A stretch of 64,000 nt of DNA from Bradyrhizobium elkanii USDA 76 (GCF_023278185.1 NZ_CP066356.1:4332001-4396000), one strand, 5' to 3'. Shown: positions 1 through 11,536, counted from the stretch's first letter. A program made the numbers and translations. Notes: a model not told the origin generated them from the letters alone.

Positions 1-8
1 GTTGTGTG

Positions 9-60
9 ATTGTGCGATGCACAATATTCGTTGACTATATTGTGCGATGCGATATTGCTA
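9..60 (+). promoter_or_regulatory. Putative phasin operator and promoter
   Basis: Bases 9-25 form a perfect inverted repeat, ATTGTGC-GAT-GCACAAT. A second, partly decayed copy begins at 39, so the ten bases TGTGCGATGC recur exactly 30 bp apart. TTGACT at 31-36 could be a -35 box; the -10 is not clear. The site lies about 80-125 bp before the phasin start. Phasin genes are commonly repressed by PhaR, which is released by polyhydroxybutyrate, so a PhaR-type site is the natural guess, but that is inference. Confidence 0.4.
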
Positions 61-134
61 TCGGCGTCAAGGGGCCGGGAGCTTCCCGGCAATGGGAATT
101 TGCGCCTTCAAGTCTGGGAAAAGGAATTCCATCC

Positions 135-473
135 ATGGTCAAGATCGAAGACATTCAGAACTACGGCAAAGAGCATTTCGAGTCGGTCACCGCGTCGGCC
201 AACAACCTGCAGAGCGGCGTTCAGGCCATCGCCACCGCCTATGGCGACTATGCCAAGAAGTCCTTTGAGGACACCAAGTCGTTCGTCGAGAAGCTGTCGG
301 GCGTGAAGTCGCTGGACAAGGCGCTCGAGGCGCAGACCGAGTACCTGCGCTCGTCCTACGAGACCTTCGTCGCGGAATCGCAGAAGATCGCCGGCCTGTA
401 CAGCGACTGCGCCAAGCAGACCTTCAAGCCCTATGAGGGCCTGGTCTCCAAGTTCGCGCCCGCCGCTCAGTAA
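135..473 (+). CDS. Phasin family protein
   Basis: A 112-residue protein of the Phasin_2 type: almost wholly helical, rich in Ala, Lys and Glu, with the FESVTAS and SYETFVAES segments typical of rhizobial phasins. Phasins coat polyhydroxyalkanoate granules and control their number and size. The frame is open upstream to base 6, but ATG at 135 follows a purine-rich AAAAGGAA stretch and gives the usual phasin length. A strong hairpin terminator follows at once, so the gene is probably monocistronic. The inverted repeat at 9-25 suggests PHB-linked regulation. No PHA synthase or depolymerase gene is in the window. Confidence 0.85.
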   Translation: MVKIEDIQNYGKEHFESVTASANNLQSGVQAIATAYGDYAKKSFEDTKSFVEKLSGVKSLDKALEAQTEYLRSSYETFVAESQKIAGLYSDCAKQTFKPYEGLVSKFAPAAQ

Positions 474-495
474 GCGTTGCCGGCCAAGACAAGCG

Positions 496-525
496 AAAAG
501 CCCGGCCGTTTGGCCGGGCTTTTTT
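496..525. terminator. Bidirectional rho-independent terminator
   Basis: An AAAAGCCCGGCC arm and its GGCCGGGCTTTT complement flank a 4-base loop, with a T run on the plus strand and an A run on the other side. It can end both the phasin transcript and the converging transcript of the gene at 546-2426. Confidence 0.85.
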
Positions 526-545
526 GTTGTGCCTGAAGCGGGCGG

Positions 546-2426
546 CTATTTCGCCAGCCGCAGCTTGCTCAGGGCGGTTCCGATCGTGTTGAACGTCGTC
601 AGGATCTGGGTCGAGCTGGTCAGCATGAAGAATTTGTCGGGCGTGCTGGCGCAGTTCTTCAGGACGGTCGAGGTCGGATCGGCGGGCGAACTCGTGTTCA
701 CCTGGATCGTGTAGATCGTGTACAACGGCGCTCCGTTGGAATCCTTCGCGTTCTGCAGATTTTGGCACATCAATGCCTGCCTTGCGTCGATCGGATTGCC
801 TGAGGCCTGCGAGCTGCCGTCGCCGTATTCGGGCCAGCGGTCCTCGGTATTCAGACCGTCGGACAAGAGGATGATGACCCGATTGTAGGTCGTGTTGGTG
901 TCCTCCGACGGCGTGTTCAGCGGACCGCCCACCAGCAGGGATTGCCACGCCCAAGCGAGCCCGACGGCCTGGTTGGTACCGCCGGTCGGCTGCATCGCGT
1001 TGACCGCCGTCTTGAGCGCGCTCCAGTTGTAGCTCAGCGGAATGATGGGCTCGAGCGACGTCGAGGCGCTGCTGCTGCAATAGAATGTGCTGTTCTCATA
1101 GTACTCGTTGGCCGGGAACAGCGTGGTGACGTCGGACGACGCCGGCAGGACGCCGGTCGCATCGTTCGGCTGGGTGCGGTCCGTGATGCAGCCCGTCCAG
1201 TTGCCGATCGGATTGGTAGAGGCTTGCCGCCAGTCGTTCTTCACCGTCGGGGTCTGACTGGTCGAGGTCCACTGGTTGTTGGTCCACCCGACAACGGCGC
1301 TGACCCGGGGCTGGCTCGTATTGTCGACCGTGTCGTTGGGGCCCGGCTGCGTCCAGTCGTGGGTATACAGCTTGCCGGTGCACTGATAGACGCCGCTGGT
1401 CGTCTTACAGCTGCAGCCGGACACCGCGTTGCCCGTGGAGTCCGTCGGACATGCACACGAGTTTGAGCCGCTGCAGAACACGCCGGTGCCGGCCGCGGTG
1501 CTCACCCAGCAGCCATTGTAGCGCGTGTGCGAGTTCGCATCGACGCTGGGGCAAATGTAGCCGGAATAACTCCCGCTCGAGGGGATGTAGTTCGTGTTGG
1601 ACGTGCTGGTCGGGTTCTTCGTGCAGGTGAAGCCGCCATTGCTGTTGGTCCAGGGGCATCGCGCACCGGGTCCGACCGCGTGCCAGTTCATCGGCAGGCT
1701 CGCCTGCATGGTGCCGTTGGCGGGCTGCGTGGTCGGAGGATTGAGCCAGTCGGTCCAGTCGATCCAGCTCTGGCCGACATTGCTGGTGCCGACATTGACG
1801 ACCTTGGCGAACGGAATGACGGAGATATAGACGTCACCATTGTTCTTGCTCAGCGCGCTGAGCTGGTCGATCAGTCCGCCGGTTCCGGCCACGGCGTTGC
1901 GCAGCGCGGTGATCTTGCCGTCCTGCGCCATCGATCCCGTGTTGTCGAGGGCGAGGGCGACGCGCATCTTGACGTTGCCCCAGGTGGTGGTCGTCGAGCT
2001 CTTGAAACCCAGCGTCGGAAAACCGGCCAGCTGCATGAAATCGGATTTGATGTAGCCGGATCCGCCCAGCAGGATGTTGGCCGCCGCGCTCGAGGTCGGG
2101 GTGGTGTAGTTGGCCGTGACGGAAATGCCCTGGCCGTCCTTGTTGGTGTAAAGCGCGGTGAAGTAGGTCTGCGCCTTGCTCGGGATCTCCGCAGCCGTGA
2201 TGTTGCCCATGGTCAGATCCTTGGACAGCATCAGCGCGGTCGAATCGAGCGCCGCCTGCATCGCGGAGCGGGCGTTGTTGGCGCGGGTATAGTCGATCGC
2301 AGCTCCCACGAAAGCGAGGAGCGGCAGCATTGCGAAGGTGAAGATCACCGCGACATTGCCGTTATTTGCCCTGGAAAACCGGCGAGCAACCGCGCAGACG
2401 CGATCGGAAATGGCTGAACCAAGCAT
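546..2426 (-). CDS. Tad-type pilus assembly protein with vWA domain
   Basis: A 626-residue protein starting at the ATG at 2426; the open frame reaches 2561 but the first 45 residues look unlike the family. Residues about 22-45 hold the TadE/TadG-like transmembrane segment (NGNVAVIFTFAML). A von Willebrand A domain follows, with a MIDAS-like DNTGSM at 161-166 and a later LLSDG segment. Between these the vWA fold is interrupted by a long Ser/Thr/Asn/Cys-rich insert carrying many cysteines, some as CxC pairs. Such proteins are usually anchored in the inner membrane and face the periplasm, with links to Flp/Tad pili. No other tad gene is nearby, so it is an orphan here. Confidence 0.75.
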   Translation of the reverse strand: MLGSAISDRVCAVARRFSRANNGNVAVIFTFAMLPLLAFVGAAIDYTRANNARSAMQAALDSTALMLSKDLTMGNITAAEIPSKAQTYFTALYTNKDGQGISVTANYTTPTSSAAANILLGGSGYIKSDFMQLAGFPTLGFKSSTTTTWGNVKMRVALALDNTGSMAQDGKITALRNAVAGTGGLIDQLSALSKNNGDVYISVIPFAKVVNVGTSNVGQSWIDWTDWLNPPTTQPANGTMQASLPMNWHAVGPGARCPWTNSNGGFTCTKNPTSTSNTNYIPSSGSYSGYICPSVDANSHTRYNGCWVSTAAGTGVFCSGSNSCACPTDSTGNAVSGCSCKTTSGVYQCTGKLYTHDWTQPGPNDTVDNTSQPRVSAVVGWTNNQWTSTSQTPTVKNDWRQASTNPIGNWTGCITDRTQPNDATGVLPASSDVTTLFPANEYYENSTFYCSSSASTSLEPIIPLSYNWSALKTAVNAMQPTGGTNQAVGLAWAWQSLLVGGPLNTPSEDTNTTYNRVIILLSDGLNTEDRWPEYGDGSSQASGNPIDARQALMCQNLQNAKDSNGAPLYTIYTIQVNTSSPADPTSTVLKNCASTPDKFFMLTSSTQILTTFNTIGTALSKLRLAK

Positions 2427-2670
2427 GGCACTCTCGTCGAAATGAATTGCGGTGGCATCTCGACCGGCGCCGCTAAACAGATGGTGAATCGGGCGCGGGA
2501 AACCCGGCAGGGTGGCGTGGGGGAGGCTCAAAAGCCGGGCAAAAGCGCTGGCTATCCTCAATGACGTCTAAATTGGCGGCCCGACTCCTTTGTCAAATCA
2601 GGCAGAAATGATTAACCTTCCGAGGGTTGCCGCGCCGGGAATCGGACCGGTGGGCCGCGCCGGGTCCGCG

Positions 2671-2700
2671 CTTGCGGCAGGGCCTCGCGAGGCCCATATT
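2671..2700 (+). promoter_or_regulatory. Possible heat-shock (RpoH) promoter for clpS
   Basis: CTTGCGG, 15 bases, then CCCATATT resembles the sigma-32 pattern CTTGAAA-N(13-17)-CCCCATNT. It lies in the 2427-2940 gap ahead of clpS, where I otherwise see no gene. Clp genes are often heat-shock controlled. The match is partial, so this is a weak call. Confidence 0.3.
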
Positions 2701-2940
2701 CGGGAAGTCGATCCGGCCGCCGGATCGGACCGGGAGCGGCAAGCTGGAAAGCATTGCTGGGGGTTCCGCGATCAGTCTTGCGGCAATCGCGACCGCCGTC
2801 CAACTGCCATCCGGTTTTCCGCCATCCGGCTTCCCTTGGGGAATTCGAACGCCTGAGCCATGTTGCGATCCACGTTGACAGTCCCGATTTCCGAGCCGGT
2901 TTCGTCGATGCCGGCGGTGGCCGCCGCGCCGGCGCCGAAA

Positions 2941-3273
2941 ATGAGCAATGATGACAACCGCAACGGGACGGGCAGCGGCCCGTCGACCTCGGTCATCACC
3001 AAGGTCAAGCCGAAGACCAAGCGCCCGAACCTGTACCGCGTCCTGATCCTGAACGACGACTACACGCCGATGGAGTTCGTCGTTCACGTGCTGGAACGAT
3101 TCTTCAACAAGGACGCCGAGGCGGCGACCAAGATTATGCTGCACGTTCACCACCACGGGATCGGCGAGTGCGGCGTTTTTACCTACGAGATCGCCGAGAC
3201 CAAAGTGACGCAAGTCATGGACTTCGCGCGCAAGCATCAGCATCCACTGCAATGCGTGATGGAAAAGAAATAG
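2941..3273 (+). CDS. clpS: ATP-dependent Clp protease adaptor ClpS
   Basis: ClpS binds the N-domain of ClpA and hands it N-degron substrates. The protein shows the family core: [18 protein letters not shown], then [13 protein letters not shown] and a final [11 protein letters not shown] segment. Starting at ATG 2941 gives 110 residues, close to the family norm; the frame also opens at ATG 2860, which would add 27 Pro/Ala-rich residues. Neither start has a convincing ribosome site, so the start is uncertain. clpA follows after 260 bp on the same strand, the usual partner arrangement. Confidence 0.93.
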   Translation: MSNDDNRNGTGSGPSTSVITKVKPKTKRPNLYRVLILNDDYTPMEFVVHVLERFFNKDAEAATKIMLHVHHHGIGECGVFTYEIAETKVTQVMDFARKHQHPLQCVMEKK

Positions 3274-3533
3274 CTCGCTGGAACGACTGACCCGCCGCGA
3301 GGCGCGGAACGGGTCTTGCATCGCGGTTTTTGATGGTGGTGAACGGCGTTCCCGTACGATCACGGGGCGCCGCCGCGCGACGCCCCGATGCCCCGAATTT
3401 AGAAGAAAACCATCATCGCGGGACCGGTCTTTCGCCACGATCCGTCGTAACTATATCAAAGGCGATCACGAAGGTTGTTATTGCCTGACCCGGTAATGGC
3501 GATCATGATGGCAGGGGGCCATAGAGGACGCGA

Positions 3534-5939
<2,406 letters not shown>

Positions 5940-5963
5940 GGCGCGAGCCGAGCAACGAAATGG

Positions 5964-5995
5964 AAAGGCCGGCTGAACAGCCGGCCTTTTTGTTT
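5964..5995. terminator. Bidirectional rho-independent terminator
   Basis: AAAGGCCGGCT and AGCCGGCCTTT arms flank a GAAC loop with T runs after it. It separates clpA from the converging MFS gene and can serve both. Confidence 0.85.
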
Positions 5996-6038
5996 GCGGC
6001 GGTGGAGGGCTCCGATGCGATCCGCATTGTACGCGGCG

Positions 6039-7460
6039 TCACTCGCCCTTCAAACGCTGGCCCTCATGGACCCGGACCTGATCGGCGCCGCGGCTGCCGG
6101 CGGAGGACAGCCGCAGCGTGCTGAGCACGGCGCCCACGAGGGCAAAACCGACGCCGACCATCAGCGAGATCCGGGTGCCGTCAGCCGGATAGCGCGCCAG
6201 CAGCAGCGCCACCAAAGCGGCGCCGATGGTCTGTCCGAGCAGGCGCGCGGTCCCTAGCATGCCGCTGGCGCCGCCCGAGCGCTCGCGCGGGGCGGCGGCG
6301 ATCATGGTGCGGTTGTTCGGGGTCTGGAACAGGCCGAAGCCGGCGCCGGCGAGTGCCATGCGCCAGATCACGTCGATTGGCGTCGCGTTGGCCGGCATCA
6401 AGGCCAGCGTGCCCAATCCCGTCGCGAACAGCAGCAGGCCGATGCCGCCGAGCAGGCCGGCCGGATAGCGTTCCACCAGCCAGCCCGCGAGCGGGGCGGC
6501 GAACGCGACCGCGATCGGCCACGGCGTGATCAACAGGCCGATCTGAACCGCGGAATATCCGAAATGGTTCTCGAGATAGAACGGCATCGCGACAAAGGCC
6601 AGCATCTGGCCGCAGAACGAGGCGATCGAGGTGCCGATCGAGAGCGCGAAGATCGGAATCCGCAGCAGGTCGACGGGCAGCAGCGGCGAGGGCAGATGCT
6701 GCTGCCGCCGGTACAGCAAATGCGAGGCGACTGCGGCGACGGCGAACTCCAATGCGCAGAGATACAGCGCCCCGCCGTGGCCGGCGCTGTCGATCGCGCT
6801 GATGCCGAACCCGAACGCGATGGCGCTCATCGCTGCGCTCTGCCAGTCGAACGCGTGAACCGCCGGCCTGGTGTGCGGCAGGAAGCGCCAGCCCAGCGCC
6901 AGCGTGACGATGCCGAGCGGGACATTGATGGCGAACAGATACGGCCAGGTCCCGACCGCCAGGATGAACGAGGCGATGGTCGGGCCGACCGCGGCCGAGA
7001 TCGCGACCACCAGCGCGTTGACGCCGATGCCGCGGCCGAGCTGCGAATGCGGATAGATGAAGCGAACCAGCGCGGTGTTGACGCTGAGGATTCCGGCAGC
7101 GCCAAACCCCTGCAGGATGCGGGCGACCGTCAGCAGCGGCAGCGTGTGCGACAGCGCGCAGAACAGCGAGGCCAGCGTGAACAGCAACAGCCCCGCCAGA
7201 TAGACGCGGCGATAGCCGATGATTTCGCCGAGCGAGGCCAGCGGTAGCAGCGAGATCGTGATCGCCAATTGATAGCCGTTGACGATCCAGATTGAGAACG
7301 CGGGGCTGGCGTTCAGATCCCGGGCAATGGTCGGCAGCGCAACGTTGGCGATCGAGCCGTCGACGACGGCCATCACGAGGCCGAGCGCGATCGTGAGAAT
7401 GGCCCAATTGCGCTGCGGTTGCGGCAGCCCGTCGGGATGCTCTGTCATCGCGGACGACAT
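6039..7460 (-). CDS. MFS transporter, DHA2 (14-TM) drug-efflux type
   Basis: A 473-residue polytopic membrane protein with about 14 hydrophobic segments. The opening ILTIALGLVMAVVDGSIANVALPTI is the DHA2/EmrB-type first helix, and a motif-C-like GFGAAG segment follows in a later helix. DHA2 members export drugs or hydrophobic compounds using the proton gradient. The start at 7460 could instead be the ATG four codons in (7448). No EmrA-like membrane-fusion partner or regulator sits beside it, so the substrate cannot be told. Confidence 0.85.
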   Translation of the reverse strand: MSSAMTEHPDGLPQPQRNWAILTIALGLVMAVVDGSIANVALPTIARDLNASPAFSIWIVNGYQLAITISLLPLASLGEIIGYRRVYLAGLLLFTLASLFCALSHTLPLLTVARILQGFGAAGILSVNTALVRFIYPHSQLGRGIGVNALVVAISAAVGPTIASFILAVGTWPYLFAINVPLGIVTLALGWRFLPHTRPAVHAFDWQSAAMSAIAFGFGISAIDSAGHGGALYLCALEFAVAAVASHLLYRRQQHLPSPLLPVDLLRIPIFALSIGTSIASFCGQMLAFVAMPFYLENHFGYSAVQIGLLITPWPIAVAFAAPLAGWLVERYPAGLLGGIGLLLFATGLGTLALMPANATPIDVIWRMALAGAGFGLFQTPNNRTMIAAAPRERSGGASGMLGTARLLGQTIGAALVALLLARYPADGTRISLMVGVGFALVGAVLSTLRLSSAGSRGADQVRVHEGQRLKGE

Positions 7461-7585
7461 GTCGTGGAGTGGCTCTTGGGTTCCGGCGTTGCGGGGATTA
7501 CCGCATGCTGGATTAGCCCGGCCTTTGCAACCCCGAATGCCGGATGCCGGCCGCGACGGAAACGATGGCTCCCAGCCGAGCTGGC

Positions 7586-7939
7586 TCAGCCCTGGCCGAG
7601 CAACTCATTGATGCGCCGCTGCAGCTGCCGCTTCTTGATCTCGCTGCGGCGGACCCGCTCGTCGAGATCGCTGACCGGCGTGTCCGAGGTCATGATCCGG
7701 AAGGCGAGGCCGACCTTGTTGGCCTGGCGCCAGATCAGGCGGGCCAGGAACGAGCGGCCCTTGCGTGCGACGCTGAGATTCAACTCTTCGGGCAGATGCA
7801 CAGCATCGCCAAATTCAACGCAGGCACCGCCTTCGCTGATATTGCGCACGACGCAATCCATCGTCGAGCCGCGTTCATTGATCTCCGCAACCGCACCAAA
7901 AAACACCTTGTCGCGTACGCTCTGGCGCCGGTCCTGCAT
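7586..7939 (-). CDS. PilZ domain-containing protein
   Basis: A 117-residue soluble protein with both cyclic-di-GMP binding signatures of PilZ domains: RQSVR at 5-9 (RxxxR) and NISEGG (NxSxxG) about 30 residues later. The C-terminal 30 residues form a basic helix. It probably acts as a small c-di-GMP receptor that changes a partner's activity on binding. It has no obvious operon partner; the window's diguanylate cyclase PleD is 19 kb away. It is about 125 bp upstream of the MFS gene on the same strand, which may be chance. Confidence 0.85.
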   Translation of the reverse strand: MQDRRQSVRDKVFFGAVAEINERGSTMDCVVRNISEGGACVEFGDAVHLPEELNLSVARKGRSFLARLIWRQANKVGLAFRIMTSDTPVSDLDERVRRSEIKKRQLQRRINELLGQG

Positions 7940-8103
7940 GGGAAATCCTCCAAATGAACGGCACGACTGTACCGGTCCGCCTCAGCGAAAAGAAGGGCGC
8001 CAGGGGAACCCGTTGCAGTTAGTGTAAATATTTGCATCCGTGAGGGCGTGGATTCCCGGCTATTTTGCGCCGCAAGAGGCCCTCGGTTTCGCTCGAAAAC
8101 GCT

Positions 8104-9060
8104 TTAGTTCGGCAGCCGGCTTTGCCGCCAGTCGCGCGGCGACAGGCCGTAATGGTCGCGGAACACGCGCCCGAAATGCGAGAGATCGTTAAAGCCCCAG
8201 GCGAATGCGATCTCGCCGATGTGGCGATGCGCGTGCGCCGGCGAGGCGAGGTCGCGCTTGCAGCGCTCCAGCCGCTGCGCCAGCACGAAGCGCTGGAACG
8301 AGGTGTCCTCGTCGGCCAGCAGGCTGTTGACGTAGCGCGGCGAGATGCCGAGCGCGGCGGCGGTCTCGGTGAGGCCGAGCTCGGGGTTCGGCAGATGCGC
8401 GAGCACATGCGCCTTCAGGCGGTAGAGCAGCGCGGAGCGGTGGGTCGAGGCGGGCAGCGCGGCGCCGCCGAGCCGCTCGCTCATCGCCATCGCGAGCAGG
8501 TCGGCAGCCTGGTCGGCGAGGCGGATCGCGTTGTCAGGATCGAGCTTGTCGGCGATCTCGGAGAGTCCCGAGATGAACTGCCAGGCGAGCCGCTGCACCG
8601 GGCGATCCGATGTGAACGTGGTCGCGGTGAGGCCCTGGGTGCCGGCGAAGCGCCGGTGCAGCATGGCGCGCGGCACCTGGAAGATGGTCTGCGTGAACTC
8701 GGCGTTGAACCGCAATTCATAGGGCCGGGTGGTGTCGTAGAATGCGAACTCGCCGGGCTGGATCACGGTCTCGCGGCCGTCCTGCACCACGCCGCCCGCG
8801 CCGCTCCGGCCGAGCGCGAACAGCACAAAATCCTCGCTGGCGCGTGCGATCCGCGACGGCGTGCGCAGCACGCGCTGCCGGCTCGACGAGACAACGGAGC
8901 ATTTCACCGCGCCGAGCTGCGCGCTGGTGATGGCGCCGTGGAAGGCGGTGCCGAGATCGGACTTGCAGTCGAGCTGCACGAACACGTCGCAGACGATGTC
9001 CTGCCAGAGCGCAAGGCGCCGATGGGTGGGCGCGTCTTCAGTGGTGAACAGGGCCGGCAT
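8104..9060 (-). CDS. AraC family transcriptional regulator
   Basis: A 318-residue regulator: an AraC_binding_2-like N-terminal half (about 20-190) and a C-terminal pair of helix-turn-helix motifs, the second being the classic segment around IGEIAFAWGFNDLSHFGRVFRDHYG. The family includes NitR/OxdR-type activators of nitrile and aldoxime genes. It is divergent from the nitrilase across a 207-bp gap, so it is the likely activator of the nitrilase-aldoxime dehydratase genes. That role is inferred from position. Confidence 0.88.
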   Translation of the reverse strand: MPALFTTEDAPTHRRLALWQDIVCDVFVQLDCKSDLGTAFHGAITSAQLGAVKCSVVSSSRQRVLRTPSRIARASEDFVLFALGRSGAGGVVQDGRETVIQPGEFAFYDTTRPYELRFNAEFTQTIFQVPRAMLHRRFAGTQGLTATTFTSDRPVQRLAWQFISGLSEIADKLDPDNAIRLADQAADLLAMAMSERLGGAALPASTHRSALLYRLKAHVLAHLPNPELGLTETAAALGISPRYVNSLLADEDTSFQRFVLAQRLERCKRDLASPAHAHRHIGEIAFAWGFNDLSHFGRVFRDHYGLSPRDWRQSRLPN

Positions 9061-9267
9061 GATTTCCTCCCTTCACGAGTGCAAACGCTGGCCACGCGAA
9101 CAAAGCAAGCTTCATACCGGGGACGGCCGGGGAATCTCCTCCGTAGTCGAATTTTCCTTCCGTCCTGGTCGAACGGCGTGCCCGGTCACGGGGCAGCATG
9201 ATGTCAGAGGCCGCTAGGCCCGATCAAGCACGAACCGGCCGGAAGCGTCGGCCGCGAGGAGGACATC

Positions 9268-10278
9268 ATGGGCATCGAACATCCGAAATACCGCGTTGCG
9301 GTGGTGCAGGCCGCACCGGCCTGGCTCGACCTCGACGCCTCCATCGCCAAGTCCATCGCGCTGATCGAGGAGGCCGCCGCCAAGGGGACGAAGCTGATCG
9401 CGTTTCCCGAGGCCTTCATCCCCGGCTACCCCTGGTACATCTGGCTGGACTCGCCGGCCTGGGCGATCGGGCGCGGCTTCGTGCAGCGCTATTTCGACAA
9501 TTCGCTGAGCTACGACAGCCCGCAGGCCGAGAAGTTGCGGCTCGCGGTCAAGAAGGCCGGCATGACCGCGGTGCTCGGCCTGTCCGAGCGCAACGGCGGT
9601 AGCCTCTATCTCGCGCAATGGCTTGTTGGCCCCGACGGCGAGACCATCGCCAAGCGGCGCAAGCTGCGGCCGACCCATGCCGAGCGCACCGTCTATGGCG
9701 AGGGCGACGGCAGCGACCTTGCGGTGCATGACCGTCCCGGCATCGGTCGGCTCGGCGCGCTGTGCTGCTGGGAGCACCTGCAGCCGCTGTCGAAATACGC
9801 GATGTACGCCCAGAACGAGCAGGTCCATGTCGCGGCCTGGCCGAGCTTCTCGCTGTACGATCCGTTCGCGCCGGCGTTCGGCTGGGAGGTCAACAACGCG
9901 GCCTCGCGGGTCTACGCCGTTGAAGGCTCGTGCTTCGTGCTCGCGCCCTGCGCCACGGTCTCGCAGGCGATGATCGACGAGATGTGCGACCGCGACGACA
10001 AGCACGCGCTGCTGCATGTCGGCGGCGGACACGCCGCGATCTACGGGCCGGACGGCAGCTCGATCGCCGAGAAGCTGCCGCCCGAGCAGGAGGGCCTGCT
10101 GCTCGCCGATATCGATCTCGGCGCGATCGGGATCGCCAAGAACGCCGCCGACCCGGCCGGACATTATTCGCGGCCCGATGTCACGCGCCTGCTGCTGAAC
10201 AAGAAGCCCTCGAAGCGCGTCGAGCACTTCGCGCTGCCGCTCGACAGCCTTGAGGAGATCGACGCGGCCGCGAGCTGA
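9268..10278 (+). CDS. Nitrilase
   Basis: Hydrolyses nitriles to carboxylic acids and ammonia. The 336-residue protein has the complete nitrilase-superfamily triad: Glu48 in FPEAF, Lys132 in KRRKLRPTHAE and the nucleophile Cys167 in CCWEH. The structural glutamate in HAE (139) is also kept. The length and CWEH context favour a true nitrilase over an amidase or carbamoylase. The start ATG follows a GAGGAGG site. The aldoxime dehydratase 87 bp downstream would supply its nitrile substrate. Whether it prefers aryl, arylaceto or aliphatic nitriles cannot be read from sequence. Confidence 0.92.
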   Translation: MGIEHPKYRVAVVQAAPAWLDLDASIAKSIALIEEAAAKGTKLIAFPEAFIPGYPWYIWLDSPAWAIGRGFVQRYFDNSLSYDSPQAEKLRLAVKKAGMTAVLGLSERNGGSLYLAQWLVGPDGETIAKRRKLRPTHAERTVYGEGDGSDLAVHDRPGIGRLGALCCWEHLQPLSKYAMYAQNEQVHVAAWPSFSLYDPFAPAFGWEVNNAASRVYAVEGSCFVLAPCATVSQAMIDEMCDRDDKHALLHVGGGHAAIYGPDGSSIAEKLPPEQEGLLLADIDLGAIGIAKNAADPAGHYSRPDVTRLLLNKKPSKRVEHFALPLDSLEEIDAAAS

Positions 10279-10289
10279 ACAAACTACGG

Positions 10290-10333
10290 GCATGATCTTT
10301 TCGGAAAACCGCTTCGCACTTTTCCGGATCATG
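10290..10333. repeat. Short palindromic intergenic repeat (GCATGATC type)
   Basis: GCATGATC...CGGAAAA and TTTTCCGGATCATGC face each other around a short loop. A related copy is at 20851-20892. It sits between the nitrilase and aldoxime dehydratase genes and could form an RNA hairpin there. Confidence 0.7.
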
Positions 10334-10365
10334 CCTTGCACGACATCCAACCGGAGGCGACTGCC

Positions 10366-11418
10366 ATGGAATCAGCCATTCCATCTCATCTGCAGACGGC
10401 CCGATCGCGTCATCGGCGTGTGCCCGACGATTATGCGCCGCCTTATCCGTCCTTCGTCGCACGCCACAAGCCCGCGGTCACGCGCGTGATCATGGCCTAT
10501 TTCGGCGTGCAGTTTCGCGGCGAACTGACTGCCGCGGCGAACGAGGCGCTCGCATCGATCGCAAAACGTTTTGCCGGCGAGAACGGCCCGACGCATTGGG
10601 ATCGTGCGCAACATGTCGACCAGGCCGGCTACACCAACGTCGTCTCGGTTGCCTATTGGGACGACGCCGGGCGTTTCGACGCCTGGTTCGACGGTGCGCG
10701 CGAGGCCTGGACCGGCGGCGGTGCCACTGAGGGCCTCGGCCGCTTCATCGAGGTGCTGCGGCCGCATGTTGCGCGCTACGAGACGCTGTTCTCGTCGCTC
10801 GGCCGCCCGGAGGGTGTCGCGGTGCTCGCCGACGGCATGAACGGAGAGGTGCAGGAGCACGCCTATTGGGGCGGCATGCGCGACCGTATCCCGCTGTCGC
10901 AGACCGACGCGATGACGCCGGGCGGCGAGCCGCGTGCGGTCCGCGACGGCGCGCGCATCCGCGTGGTCGCGCATGACAATCTCTGCCTGATCCGCTCCGG
11001 ACAGGACTGGAGCGACACCGAAGCGTCGGAGCGCAAGATGTATCTCGACGATGTCGAGCCGGTGCTGCGCGAGGGCATGGATTTCCTGCGCGACGACGGC
11101 GTGCCGATCGGCTGCTACGCCAACCGCTATATGCGCGTCGTTGATGCGCAGGGACGACCGACCGAGAAGTCCTACGGCCAGAGCTGGTGGAAGAGCCTCG
11201 CGGCGCTCGAGCGCTGGGCGGAATCGCACCCGACCCATGTCAGGATTTTTGGCGCGGCGATGAAATATCTCTCGACCTTGGGCCCGAGCGCCAAGCTCAG
11301 GCTGTATCACGAGGTCACGGTCGCTGCCGCCGACGAGCAGTTCTTCGAATATCTCGGCTGCCACGAACGGACCGGCATGCTCACCGCCGTACAGGTCGCG
11401 GCGGATCAGTCGAGCTGA
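10366..11418 (+). CDS. Aldoxime dehydratase (heme enzyme)
   Basis: Dehydrates aldoximes (R-CH=NOH) to nitriles using a b-type heme. The 350-residue product has the family length and its marks: an N-terminal PDDYAPPYPSF, the SVAYWDDAGRFDAWF segment, SHPTHVRIFG, and LYHEV followed by CHERTG. By family knowledge one histidine in the C-terminal part binds heme and another is catalytic; the THVRIFG and LYHEV histidines are the best candidates, though I cannot assign them firmly. The start at 10366 has GGAGG nine bases before it; an earlier ATG at 10336 lacks one. It probably shares a transcript with the nitrilase. Confidence 0.92.
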   Translation: MESAIPSHLQTARSRHRRVPDDYAPPYPSFVARHKPAVTRVIMAYFGVQFRGELTAAANEALASIAKRFAGENGPTHWDRAQHVDQAGYTNVVSVAYWDDAGRFDAWFDGAREAWTGGGATEGLGRFIEVLRPHVARYETLFSSLGRPEGVAVLADGMNGEVQEHAYWGGMRDRIPLSQTDAMTPGGEPRAVRDGARIRVVAHDNLCLIRSGQDWSDTEASERKMYLDDVEPVLREGMDFLRDDGVPIGCYANRYMRVVDAQGRPTEKSYGQSWWKSLAALERWAESHPTHVRIFGAAMKYLSTLGPSAKLRLYHEVTVAAADEQFFEYLGCHERTGMLTAVQVAADQSS

Positions 11419-11527
11419 GTTAGCCTAAGAGACGGCCGTGAGAGATAACTTCGTCATGACCGGGCTTGTCTGCGCCCATGACTGAAAAGAAGCGAAAGTG
11501 AGCATTTGCCTCCGCTTGTCGTCCCTC

Positions 11528-11536
11528 GGTTTGACC
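11528..11536. repeat. Left 9-bp target-site duplication
   Basis: GGTTTGACC directly abuts the CTAG end of the IS4 element and is repeated exactly at 13896-13904. Confidence 0.9.

Noticed and set aside
3274..3330. A terminator after clpS
   Set aside because: GACCCG/CGGGTC arms are short with a large loop and no T run at the right place; it is left unannotated.
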